A stretch of 64,000 nt of DNA from positions 24,657 through 88,656 of the forward strand of contig CALHTF010000099.1 in assembly GCA_938038815.1 (NCBI GenBank), written 5' to 3'. Each line of letters opens with the position of its first letter. The first letter of the stretch is position 1. Shown one piece after another: positions 41,092 to 48,704 of the stretch. The stretch comes from an uncultured Acidimicrobiales bacterium. Lineage in GTDB: Bacteria; Actinomycetota; Acidimicrobiia; Acidimicrobiales; SHLQ01. The notes beneath the pieces were generated by a model that saw only the letters and a list, made by a program, of their open reading frames with translations, searched no databases and was not told where the DNA came from. The position numbers and the translations under genes are program-made.

Positions 41092-41418
41092 TTAGTCAGT
41101 GGGCGCCTCGGTCAGCACCACGTTGTTGCGCGCATCGGCCACCACCGGGGCATCGAACCATTCGATCGTGGGCGCCTGGCCGTACTTCTTGGTGACCCCT
41201 TCGAGCCATCCGGGGTTAAACCGGGCCTCGGCGCTGGCCCGGTCCGTCCACCAGTACGTTCCGCCTACCTGGCGACCATCTTCTCGTCGGAGGTAGGCCT
41301 TCCACAACAAGCCGGGCGTGTCGAGGTACGAGGCTGCGTTGCCGCCGAACTGCTCGGCGGCGTCCTCGATCGAGATCGCCTCGGTGGTCTCGGGGAAGGT
41401 GACGACGGTGACGATCAT
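41092..41418 (-). CDS. YdhR-like mono-oxygenase-fold protein
   Basis: 108 residues with a dimeric alpha+beta-barrel pattern resembling YdhR (MIVTVVTF start, GLLWKAYLRREDG, VGGTYWWTDRASAEA, GWLEGVTKKYG). YdhR-type proteins are small oxygenase-like or ligand-binding proteins without a cofactor site. The ATG at 41418 follows GGAAAG. It starts 23 bp after the DUF3179 gene on the same strand, suggesting an operon. Biochemical role unknown. Confidence 0.72.
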   Translation of the reverse strand: MIVTVVTFPETTEAISIEDAAEQFGGNAASYLDTPGLLWKAYLRREDGRQVGGTYWWTDRASAEARFNPGWLEGVTKKYGQAPTIEWFDAPVVADARNNVVLTEAPTD

Positions 41419-41441
41419 GGCTGGTCTTTCCGGGCGCTGCG

Positions 41442-42869
41442 TTAGGGGTAACTCCACACCAGCGTGTCGGGGTGGAACTGGGTCCAAGCGAACCAGAATG
41501 CCTCGTGGGTCGCAACCATTTCGCCCGAAGTTGTTTCGGCCCGGAACCCGCCGCCGTCGGCAATTATGACGATGTCGTTGAGCATCGGTGTGTCGCCGGC
41601 TTCCAAAGCAGCCCGAAGTTCGTCGACCGGGAAGGCGAGCGGGGTGCCGTTGTCGGTAATGATGCCGACTACCGGTTGCTGGACCGCGTTGCGTTGATCG
41701 ACATCGCCGACCGGGAAGATCGGTCCGTTGTCGTCGCGGCCCCGAAGCGGGTCGTCGGAATATTCGCGTCCAATGCCACCGTCCTCGGCGACGATCTTGG
41801 TGTCGGGGTGGGCATCCTTCCAGTCGCCCCAGGTGCTGGTGACCACCGTGAGTTGCTCCAGTTGCACACCGGCGTCGTGCAGCGGACCGGACAGCGCCTC
41901 GCCGGTGAAGGTGTTAAAGATCGAGCGGTTATCGAGATCGAACATGACCTTGTTCGAGCGGGCGAGCAACCCGGAGGTGCGTAGTTCGAGGGTCTCGAAC
42001 CCTTCGACGTTGTCGGTGACCCAGACCTGGGCCGATCCACAAAGCGTTCAATAGGGGATCCCGAGTCGGCGACCACCGATCGTCATGTTGACCATCTCGT
42101 GGACTTCCATCATGTTCTTCGGAAACGCCACCGCTTCGCCGTCGACCTCAACACCGAAGATGATGCGGTCGTCGTCGTACCAGTCGCCCTCGGACGCGTC
42201 GACCAGTTCGGGATCGTTGAGCGAGGGAATGCAGCTGCGCTTGCACGGTTCGTCGGCTTCGGAGCGTGGCCGATCGTCGATCAACACCCCACCCCAGCTG
42301 TACAGGCGCCAGTCGATTGCCGAGTCTTCGTCGTCGAAGAACGGCGCCCACTTGGGTTCGACGATTTCAAAAGGAATGCGCTTCCAGCTCAGGTAGTCAG
42401 GCGGCGCGGGGATGTCCCAAGCGATCAGGGCATCGGTGGCTTGGCGCCACGGCGAACCAAAGTCCCGATCGACCCGAAAGTTGACGCCGGTCAGCGACGT
42501 GTACGCACTGGAGATGGGATCGTCTACCTGGGTTTGGGTGAAGCGCATCAGGTCGGTGAGCAGCCAGGCCAACCGAACGTCGCCGGATGCGCCGATCGCT
42601 TCGGTCGAAGCCCGGTCGACCCCAATCCGCAAGTTGGCGAACAAGGTATCGAGGTTCTCGCGTAGCTCGGGCGACAGATCACCGGTGGGGATCTCGGGCG
42701 GTTCGAGGAAGTTCTCGCCGATTGAGCTGACCAGGTCGGATTGTGGTCGGGGCGGTTGGGTGGCGGTCGCCTGATTCGTCGTGGTGGACGAGTCGGCGCA
42801 CGCGGTCGCGAGCAGGCCAAGAGCCACGAAGAGCAGGCAGAGACGTCGGCGCATGGTCATAGTTACCAA
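41442..42869 (-). CDS. DUF3179-family lipoprotein, probable selenoprotein (TGA = Sec)
   Basis: One 475-codon frame interrupted only by TGA at 42048-42050. N-terminal half: signal peptide with lipobox LLATAC (Cys24), then the DUF3179 lead-in EVDGEAVAFPKNMMEVHE. The frame reads GRRLGIPY-[TGA]-TLCGSAQVWV and continues with the rest of the domain (TSGLLARSNKVMFD, EALSGPL, TWGDWKDAHPDT). In this family the position is normally Cys in a Tyr-Cys-x-Leu-Cys motif, so TGA replaces a conserved Cys and gives a Sec274-x-x-Cys277 redox-type motif. A SECIS-like hairpin follows at once. The alternative is a disrupted pseudogene or sequencing error, but the intact downstream frame and the hairpin argue strongly for Sec. 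No sel genes are in the window. Confidence 0.85.
42013..42035 (-). promoter_or_regulatory. Bacterial SECIS element
   Basis: On the minus strand, 19 nt after the TGA, CCC-AGGTCT-GGG forms a stem with a hexaloop AGGUCU, extended by TCGG/CCGA with a 3-nt bulge. The same AGGUCU apical loop is, from memory, that of the Escherichia coli fdhF SECIS, where it starts 17 nt after the UGA. SelB binds this loop to deliver Sec-tRNA. Position, loop sequence and stem all fit. Confidence 0.8.
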
Positions 42870-42917
42870 ATCAACGATCCCTACTCGCCAGAAGTTCCAA
42901 ATTTCTTGGCTTGGGTG

Positions 42918-44048
42918 TTAATGCAGGTCGGCGTCGAGCACCTGGATGGCGATGAGCTCTTCGAGGTAGTCGGTGTCGAACCAGTTGAGCTCGAGGCTCT
43001 TGGCCCGGCGAAAGTACAGCTGCGCGTCGCACTCGACCGTGAAGCCCATACCGCCGTGGATCTGAATCGCCATGCCGCTGGCCTTGCGGAAGACCTCGGT
43101 GGCGAACATCTTGGCCATCGGCGCAAGCTTCTCGACGCCCCGTTGGGCATCGCTCGCCCAGGCGGCCTGGTGGACCAAGGTCCGGGCGCCGTCGATCTCG
43201 GTGATGCTGTCGGCCATGTAGTGGTTAAGCGACTGGAACGCGGCGAGTGGCTTGTCGAACTGCACGCGTTCCTTGGAGTACTCGACGGTGATTTCGTGCA
43301 CCCGCTTGGAGCCGCCGACCGCCTGGGCGCCAACCAGGATGCACGCATCGAGCATGGTGCGTTGCCAGGTGTCCCAACCGCTTCCGGCCTCGCCGACTCG
43401 AGCGTCGGCGCCGACGGTGACGCCGTCGAAGTCGAGCCGGTACTGCGTGTCGTAGGCGACCGAGTTCTGCTGGGTGAGGGTGATGCCTGCGGTGTCGGCC
43501 GGCACGAGAAACAGGTCGACGCCGTCGTCGGTGCGGGCCAAGGTGAGGAACGCATCGGCCGAGCTGGCGAAGAACACGTGGCGCTTGGCGCCGTTGAGCG
43601 CGAAGCCGTCGCCCGAGGCCTCGGCCAACATCTGTACCCCGGTCGGACCCGAACTGTTGTCGGGCTCGAGCCAGGCCGGCGTGACGATGCTGGTGCCCGC
43701 CGCAATGCCGGGCAGCCAGGCCGACTGTTGGTCCGGCGAACCCGAGCGGGTCAACGCTCCGGCACTGATGATCGACGAAACCAGATGCGGTGACGGGGCA
43801 AGCGATCGACCGAACTCCTCGTAGGCCACCACGGTGTCGAGCATCGACATTCCTGCGCCACCATGTTCTTCGGGTACGAGGGCACCGGTGAGTCCAAGCT
43901 CGGCGAGCTGACCCCAGAACTCGGGGTCGAAACCCTTCTCGTCGTTCTCGAGAGCGCGCACCGCTTCGATCGACGCCTTGGCGTCGCATAGCCCGCCGAC
44001 GGCTTCGCGCAGCATGTCTTGTTCTTCAGAAAATTCGAGGTCGAGCAT
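42918..44048 (-). CDS. Acyl-CoA dehydrogenase (operon gene 4)
   Basis: 376-residue ACAD-fold flavoprotein with the N-terminal helical domain (EEHGGAG), a middle beta domain (SGDGFALNGAKRHVFFAS) and a C-terminal domain (ERVQFDKPLAAFQSLNHYMAD, IQIHGGMGFTVECDAQLYFRRAK). It oxidises an acyl-CoA at the alpha-beta bond. It is last of four genes (47521 to 42918). Two different ACADs with a CoA-transferase and a double hot-dog hydratase resemble steroid side-chain operons, in which the two ACADs form a heterotetramer. The substrate is inferred only. Confidence 0.87.
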   Translation of the reverse strand: MLDLEFSEEQDMLREAVGGLCDAKASIEAVRALENDEKGFDPEFWGQLAELGLTGALVPEEHGGAGMSMLDTVVAYEEFGRSLAPSPHLVSSIISAGALTRSGSPDQQSAWLPGIAAGTSIVTPAWLEPDNSSGPTGVQMLAEASGDGFALNGAKRHVFFASSADAFLTLARTDDGVDLFLVPADTAGITLTQQNSVAYDTQYRLDFDGVTVGADARVGEAGSGWDTWQRTMLDACILVGAQAVGGSKRVHEITVEYSKERVQFDKPLAAFQSLNHYMADSITEIDGARTLVHQAAWASDAQRGVEKLAPMAKMFATEVFRKASGMAIQIHGGMGFTVECDAQLYFRRAKSLELNWFDTDYLEELIAIQVLDADLH

Positions 44049-44075
44049 TCTGGTTCTCCAGGTGTTTCGAGGTTC

Positions 44076-45140
44076 TTAGGGTTTCCACTGGTCGCCAGAA
44101 CGGCTCCAGGGGTTGTCGTCGGGATCGGTAGGTACTGCGACCTTGGCGGAACAAAGGGTTCCGGTTCGGCCGCTGGCGGTCAGGGTGACGTCGAGCTCGA
44201 CCCAGCCACAGCCGGTGTCGTCGGTGCTGGTGCCGGTGACGGTGGCGTTCAGGGCCATGACGTCGCCGGGGTACACCGAGTCGCGCATGCGGAAGGTCAT
44301 CTGACCGAGTCGGCCCTTGGGGCCGGTGAAGTCGGTGATGTACCGCTCGAACCAGGCGGCCTGGTTCGGGGTGTTGAGGAAGATGTCGCGGGTGCCGTTG
44401 CGGTTGACCGCGAAGTCGTAGTCGTGGTGCATGGGCCGCCAGTCGCGGCTGGCGATCGCGCCGAGCACCACGGTGGTGGCGCTCACGTCGACCTCGAGTG
44501 CCGGCAGGTCCATGCCTTCGGTTGCGTCGGCGAGCAGCAGCGAAGACGCCCGGGCATGGGTTTCGGACAACTCAGCCGGTGCGGCATCGGGCCGAGGTTC
44601 GTCGGTCGCCGGTGGGGTAGTGGTGCCGGGGGTTTCACTACGGACATAACCAAACGCCGAGTACGACTCGACACCCACCAGCTCGTCGTTCTGGTTCATG
44701 TACTCGACATCGAGCACCCAGAATCGCCCGGTGCCGAGCCGGGTGGTTTTGGGTTCGCTGATCGACTTGAGCACCTGGCGGCTACGGATCCGGTCGCCGA
44801 TGCGAACCGGCACACCGAAGGTGATCGTGTTTTCCGAGATGATCGCCTCGGGCAATTTGAGCAGCTCTTTGAGATCGAAGTGGGCCTGCAGCGGCACGGC
44901 GGGTTCGGTACGGCCCGGCGACCAGTGGTGGGGTCGGAACCACACCGACAACATGGTGGGCGGGGCGATCGGGCCATCGGTAAGGCTGGCGGCCAGTTCG
45001 TCGTCCCAGTAGAGCGGGTTGCCGTTCGACGTGGCGGCGCAGGTGTTCCAGATGTAGCCGTGCTCGACCGGAAAGCCGCCCTCTTCTTCGTACTGTTCGA
45101 CACCGATGAGGGCCGTAACGTGGTCGGGGATCTCGATCAT
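44076..45140 (-). CDS. Fused FAS1-like/MaoC-like enoyl-CoA hydratase
   Basis: 354 residues: an N-terminal FAS1-like dehydratase hot-dog domain (about 1-165; IAPPTMLSVWF, IRSRQVLKSISEPKTT) and a C-terminal MaoC-like hot-dog domain (about 215-340; SRDWRPMHHDYDFA holds the usual Asp/His catalytic pair). It hydrates the enoyl-CoA made by the neighbouring ACADs. Such double domains are the fused equivalent of ChsH1/ChsH2-type hydratases. The ATG overlaps the CoA-transferase stop by 4 bp. Confidence 0.8.
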   Translation of the reverse strand: MIEIPDHVTALIGVEQYEEEGGFPVEHGYIWNTCAATSNGNPLYWDDELAASLTDGPIAPPTMLSVWFRPHHWSPGRTEPAVPLQAHFDLKELLKLPEAIISENTITFGVPVRIGDRIRSRQVLKSISEPKTTRLGTGRFWVLDVEYMNQNDELVGVESYSAFGYVRSETPGTTTPPATDEPRPDAAPAELSETHARASSLLLADATEGMDLPALEVDVSATTVVLGAIASRDWRPMHHDYDFAVNRNGTRDIFLNTPNQAAWFERYITDFTGPKGRLGQMTFRMRDSVYPGDVMALNATVTGTSTDDTGCGWVELDVTLTASGRTGTLCSAKVAVPTDPDDNPWSRSGDQWKP

Positions 45141-46300
45141 TGAACAACTCCTTGGTCGATCAGGGCCGCGACGTCGTCGGTGCTCAAACCGGCGCTGACC
45201 AGTAGCTCGGCGGTGGCAGTGGTCGACATATCGGGGATCGTCATTTCCGTCGCCGACGTTTGTCCGGCCAGAACCGCACCGACCTGACGGAGGGTGCCTT
45301 CGGTCGGATGCTCGACATCGACAAACGCGTTGCGGGCCACAAAGTGCGGGTGCTCGGTGAGTTCGACGATGTCGAGTACCGGGGTCACGCACGTGTCGGC
45401 CGGACCCAGCTGGGCGGCCCATTCGTCGCGGGTCTTGGTGGCGAACGCTGCTTTGAAGTCGGCTCGCATCGGCTCGACCGAAGCCTCGTCGTACTGCTTG
45501 TCGGCCCACTGCTCGCAGCCGAGTTCGCGACACAGGTTGGCAAAGAACCGGCCTTCGATTGCGCCGACCGCCAGCCACCCGCCATCGGAGGCTTGGAAAA
45601 GGTCGTACCAGGCATACTTGCCGGTGAGCAGCCCATGGCGCGGGCCTGGTTCGGTGCCGTGAGCAAAGTACTCGTCGATCGATAGCGACATGAGCGATAG
45701 CGCACCTTCGGCGATCGCGACGTCGAGATGGCAGCCCTCGCCGGTAGCCGAACGGCCGACCAACGCAGCGCAGATGGCGGCCACCGCATGCAGACCGCCC
45801 GCCGCGCTATCGGCCACGGTGGCTCCCGGCAGAGCCGGACCGCCGTCGGGGTTGGTGCCCGACGTGTGCAGATAACCAGCAACGGCCAAGTAGTTGAGGT
45901 CGTGACCGGCCATCTGGGAGTGCGGACCGTCCTGGCCAAACCCGGTGGTCGAGCAGTAGACGATGCCGGGGTTGATCGCCCGCACCGTGTCGAAGTCGAT
46001 GCCGAGGTTAGCGACCACGCCAGGCCGGAAGCTCTCGATGATCACGTCGGCCGTTTTGGCGAGCGCCAAGAACGCGTCTCGGCCAGCGTCGGCTTTGAGG
46101 TCGACCTGGAGTCGAGCCATCCCCCGGTGCGCGCTATAGGCGTAGGCCGGGGGAGTGATCTGCACCCCGCCGTCGCGGGGCATCGGGCCAACCTTGATGA
46201 TCTCGGCGCCGTAGTCGCCCAGCCATCTCGAGGCGCGCGAGGCCGGACCTACCGAAGAAAGGTCGAGCACTCGGATGTTGTCGAGAAGTGGCTGGTTCAC
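45137..46300 (-). CDS. CaiB/BaiF (family III) CoA-transferase
   Basis: 387-residue class III CoA-transferase: an N-terminal Rossmann-like region (IRVLDLSSVGPASRASRWLGDYGAEIIKV split around residue 30), ADVIIESFRPGV, GHDLNYLAVAGYL and a C-terminal swap domain. Family enzymes move CoA between a thioester and a free acid, or act as racemases. It ends overlapping the hydratase and starts 3 bp after the first ACAD gene, so the four genes are one transcript. Confidence 0.88.
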   Translation of the reverse strand: MNQPLLDNIRVLDLSSVGPASRASRWLGDYGAEIIKVGPMPRDGGVQITPPAYAYSAHRGMARLQVDLKADAGRDAFLALAKTADVIIESFRPGVVANLGIDFDTVRAINPGIVYCSTTGFGQDGPHSQMAGHDLNYLAVAGYLHTSGTNPDGGPALPGATVADSAAGGLHAVAAICAALVGRSATGEGCHLDVAIAEGALSLMSLSIDEYFAHGTEPGPRHGLLTGKYAWYDLFQASDGGWLAVGAIEGRFFANLCRELGCEQWADKQYDEASVEPMRADFKAAFATKTRDEWAAQLGPADTCVTPVLDIVELTEHPHFVARNAFVDVEHPTEGTLRQVGAVLAGQTSATEMTIPDMSTTATAELLVSAGLSTDDVAALIDQGVVQ

Positions 46301-46303
46301 TGC

Positions 46304-47521
46304 CTAGAAACTCTTGGGCAGCTCGAGGCCTCGACGGGAGATGATGTTCTTTTGCACCTCGGACGTTCCGCCACCGATCGTGTCGAGCACGGTGTAGCGG
46401 TAGGTCGACTCGGCGCGGCCCTCCATCGGAGCCTCTTTGGTCTTGACCCGAAGCTGGGTGCCGGGGCCGCCGATATCCATAGACGCGTTGGCGAGTCGTT
46501 TCGAGAACTCGGTGGTGTACAGCTTGTACTCCGACGCTTCGATCGTGGGTGGCGGACCACCGGTTTTGTCGGCCTTGACCGTGGCGTCGACCACCCGCAG
46601 ACCCATACCCCGAGCAACTTCGGCTTCGGTGGCGAGGTGAGCGATCTTGGCCCGGACTTTGGGGTCATCTTTGAGCGGTTGGCCGTCGCGCTCGGCGGTG
46701 CGAACGTGGTCGACCAACAGGTCGAGGCGTTGTTTCACCGGCTTGAACGTGAACATGGTGAAGCGCTCGATATCGAGCGCCTGGCTGATGTACTGGAAAC
46801 CCTTGTTGAGGTCGCCGACCACGTACTCGTCGGGCACGAACACGTCGTCGAAGAACACGTCGTTGGTGTACTCGTCGCCCATCGTCCAGATGCCCTGCAC
46901 GGTGATACCCGAGATGTCGATCGGCGGATCGGGGTGCGAGGGGAGCGGCACAAGGAACAGCGTGATGCCGTTCCACTTCGGGGCGTCGGGGTCGGTCCGA
47001 GCGCCCACCCAGTACCACTCGGCGAAGTGGGCGGAGGTGGTCCAGGTCTTTTGACCGTTGAGGATCCAACCGCCCTCGACCTCGGTGGCCTTGAGCTTCA
47101 TCGCTGCCGCATCGGAGCCCGCTTCGGGCTCGCTGTAACCCACGGCGAACTCGACTTCGTTTTCGAGAATCTTCGGAAGGAACTCTTCTTTGAGAATCTC
47201 CGAGCCGTGGGCGATAAGGGTCTTGCCAATGATGCCAACGCCTTTGCCGATCTGCGGGCCGCCGCGACCGGCGAGTTCTTCGTTGAGCAGGTACTCGTAG
47301 ATGCCTTCGCCCTCCTGGCCGCCGTACTCCTTGGGCCAGGTCATGCCGAGCCAGCCCTGCTCGCCAAGCTTCTTCATCATGGCGCGCCGAGGCGGAGTGT
47401 CGACGATTTGGGCCATGTTCTCCCGAGTGGGGTCGAACACCTCCGGGTCGTCGTTGGCATCGAGGAACGCTTGGACCTCCTTCAAGAAGGCTTGTTGTTC
47501 TTCGGCGAATTCAAAGTCCAT
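46304..47521 (-). CDS. Acyl-CoA dehydrogenase (operon gene 1)
   Basis: 405-residue ACAD with EEQQAFLKEV at the start, GYSEPEAGSDAAAMKLKAT, GGWILNGQKTWTTSAHFAEW (FAD-binding middle domain) and a C-terminal helix region (RYTVLDTIGGGTSEVQKNII). It resembles the long-chain/steroid type FadE members that pair with a second, shorter ACAD. It is first in the operon, and a 15-bp palindrome lies 19 bp upstream of the ATG. Confidence 0.88.
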   Translation of the reverse strand: MDFEFAEEQQAFLKEVQAFLDANDDPEVFDPTRENMAQIVDTPPRRAMMKKLGEQGWLGMTWPKEYGGQEGEGIYEYLLNEELAGRGGPQIGKGVGIIGKTLIAHGSEILKEEFLPKILENEVEFAVGYSEPEAGSDAAAMKLKATEVEGGWILNGQKTWTTSAHFAEWYWVGARTDPDAPKWNGITLFLVPLPSHPDPPIDISGITVQGIWTMGDEYTNDVFFDDVFVPDEYVVGDLNKGFQYISQALDIERFTMFTFKPVKQRLDLLVDHVRTAERDGQPLKDDPKVRAKIAHLATEAEVARGMGLRVVDATVKADKTGGPPPTIEASEYKLYTTEFSKRLANASMDIGGPGTQLRVKTKEAPMEGRAESTYRYTVLDTIGGGTSEVQKNIISRRGLELPKSF

Positions 47522-47539
47522 GCTTGTACCCCTTAAAAC

Positions 47540-47554
47540 CTGACGACCCGTCAG
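47540..47554. promoter_or_regulatory. Palindromic operator CTGACG-ACC-CGTCAG
   Basis: Perfect 6-bp arms with a 3-bp centre, 19 bp before the ACAD ATG and about 155 bp before the divergent desaturase. The TGACG/CGTCA form is typical of TetR-family operators governing fatty-acid or steroid genes in actinobacteria. The repressor gene is not in the window. The rest of 47555-47709 shows no gene. Confidence 0.55.
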
Positions 47555-47709
47555 ATACTAGTTGAGTGCACCGAAAAGTTCGTAACGAAACCCGCCTCCA
47601 TTGCGTCGAAAAGGTAAGCGGCCGCTAGTGTTCGGTCTGCTCTTGACTGGTTGGTCGGGCCGGTTAGCTCCAAAATACGTCCAAATATCAAGCCCGCACT
47701 GGAGTGTTG

Positions 47710-48636
47710 GTGATCCCAAGAAGCGAATCGGTCGCCCTAATGAAGGCGGCTGCTCCCACGATCGAAAAGCTCGTCGCCGAACACAAAGAGCGCCGTGAGC
47801 ACTGGTACTTCCACGAGTTCATCCCGTGGGAGCAGGGCCGCAACTACGTCGACGAACCGTGGGATAAATCCCAGGCCACCCTTGCCCCCGAGATTCGCAC
47901 GGCATTGCTGCTCAACCTGCTCACCGAAGACAACCTTCCCTACTACTACTCGACCTTGGCCGTCACCTACGGCGAGAGCGAGGCCATGCGTGAGTGGTCG
48001 GGGCTGTGGACGGCCGAGGAAGGCCAGCACGCGGTTGCGATGCGCTCGTACCTGCTCACCTCTCGCAACGTCGACCCCATGGTGCTCGAAGACGATCGCA
48101 TGACCGTCGTGCAGCGCGGCTGGGACAACAGCATCACCGATCCACTCGACCTCTTTGTGTACACCGCCACTCAAGAGAAGGCGACGTTCCTCAGCCACTT
48201 CAACGCCGGTGCGAAGGCCGACGACGAAATTGCCTACAAGCTGATGAAGCGAGTGGCGGCCGACGAGAACCACCACTTCATGTTCTACCGGGGCGTGGTT
48301 ACCGAGATGCTCCAGCACATGCCGTCTGAGGTCTTGTGCTCGATGGCCAAGGTGAATGCGTCGTTCGCCATGCCCGGCACCACCATGCCCAACTGGACCC
48401 GTCGTTCGCTCGAGGTCGCCAAGGCCGGCATCTACAACCACCGGGTGCATGCCGAGAAGGTGCTGATCCCGTTGCTTCGCGACTGGAAGCTCGACCAGAT
48501 CACCGACCTCACCCCCGAGGGTGATGAGGCCCGTGACTTCATGATGGCGCTGCCCGACCAGTACCTCCAGACCGCCGAGCTCTTCGAAGCTCGCATCGCC
48601 AAGCGCGCCAAAAAGGCCACCGCCGTAGCGGTCTAA
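47710..48636 (+). CDS. Acyl-ACP desaturase-like diiron protein
   Basis: 308 residues (GTG 47710 behind GGAG; GTG 47704 and ATG 47740 are alternatives). A ferritin-like helical bundle carries the diiron ligands: Glu in HEFIPWEQG, Glu in TEDNLPYY, ExxH in EEGQH, Glu in TQEKAT and ExxH in DENHHFMF. This is the pattern of soluble acyl-ACP desaturases such as mycobacterial DesA. It would introduce a double bond into an acyl chain with electrons from ferredoxin. It is divergent from the ACAD operon, whose operator palindrome lies between them. Confidence 0.85.
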   Translation: MIPRSESVALMKAAAPTIEKLVAEHKERREHWYFHEFIPWEQGRNYVDEPWDKSQATLAPEIRTALLLNLLTEDNLPYYYSTLAVTYGESEAMREWSGLWTAEEGQHAVAMRSYLLTSRNVDPMVLEDDRMTVVQRGWDNSITDPLDLFVYTATQEKATFLSHFNAGAKADDEIAYKLMKRVAADENHHFMFYRGVVTEMLQHMPSEVLCSMAKVNASFAMPGTTMPNWTRRSLEVAKAGIYNHRVHAEKVLIPLLRDWKLDQITDLTPEGDEARDFMMALPDQYLQTAELFEARIAKRAKKATAVAV

Positions 48637-48704
48637 CCCCCTCCCGAAATTTTCGCGGTGAGCGGCTCTGGCGGACGCTGAGCGCGATCAGAACTTGGGT
48701 TTTT
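48635..48704. repeat. Intergenic repeat between convergent genes, copy 2
   Basis: About 70 bp, near-identical in inverted orientation to 38873-38938. It again lies exactly between the stops of two convergent genes (desaturase and DUF389 protein) and ends GGGTTTTT on the plus strand. Conservation over 60 bp, including regions with no simple stem, suggests a dispersed genomic repeat used as a bidirectional terminator. Confidence 0.8.

Noticed and set aside
41442..41969. A separate 175-residue gene downstream of a prematurely ended DUF3179 gene
   Set aside because: It is in the same frame as the upstream part, carries the second half of the same domain, has no start signal, and is separated only by a TGA followed by a SECIS-like hairpin.
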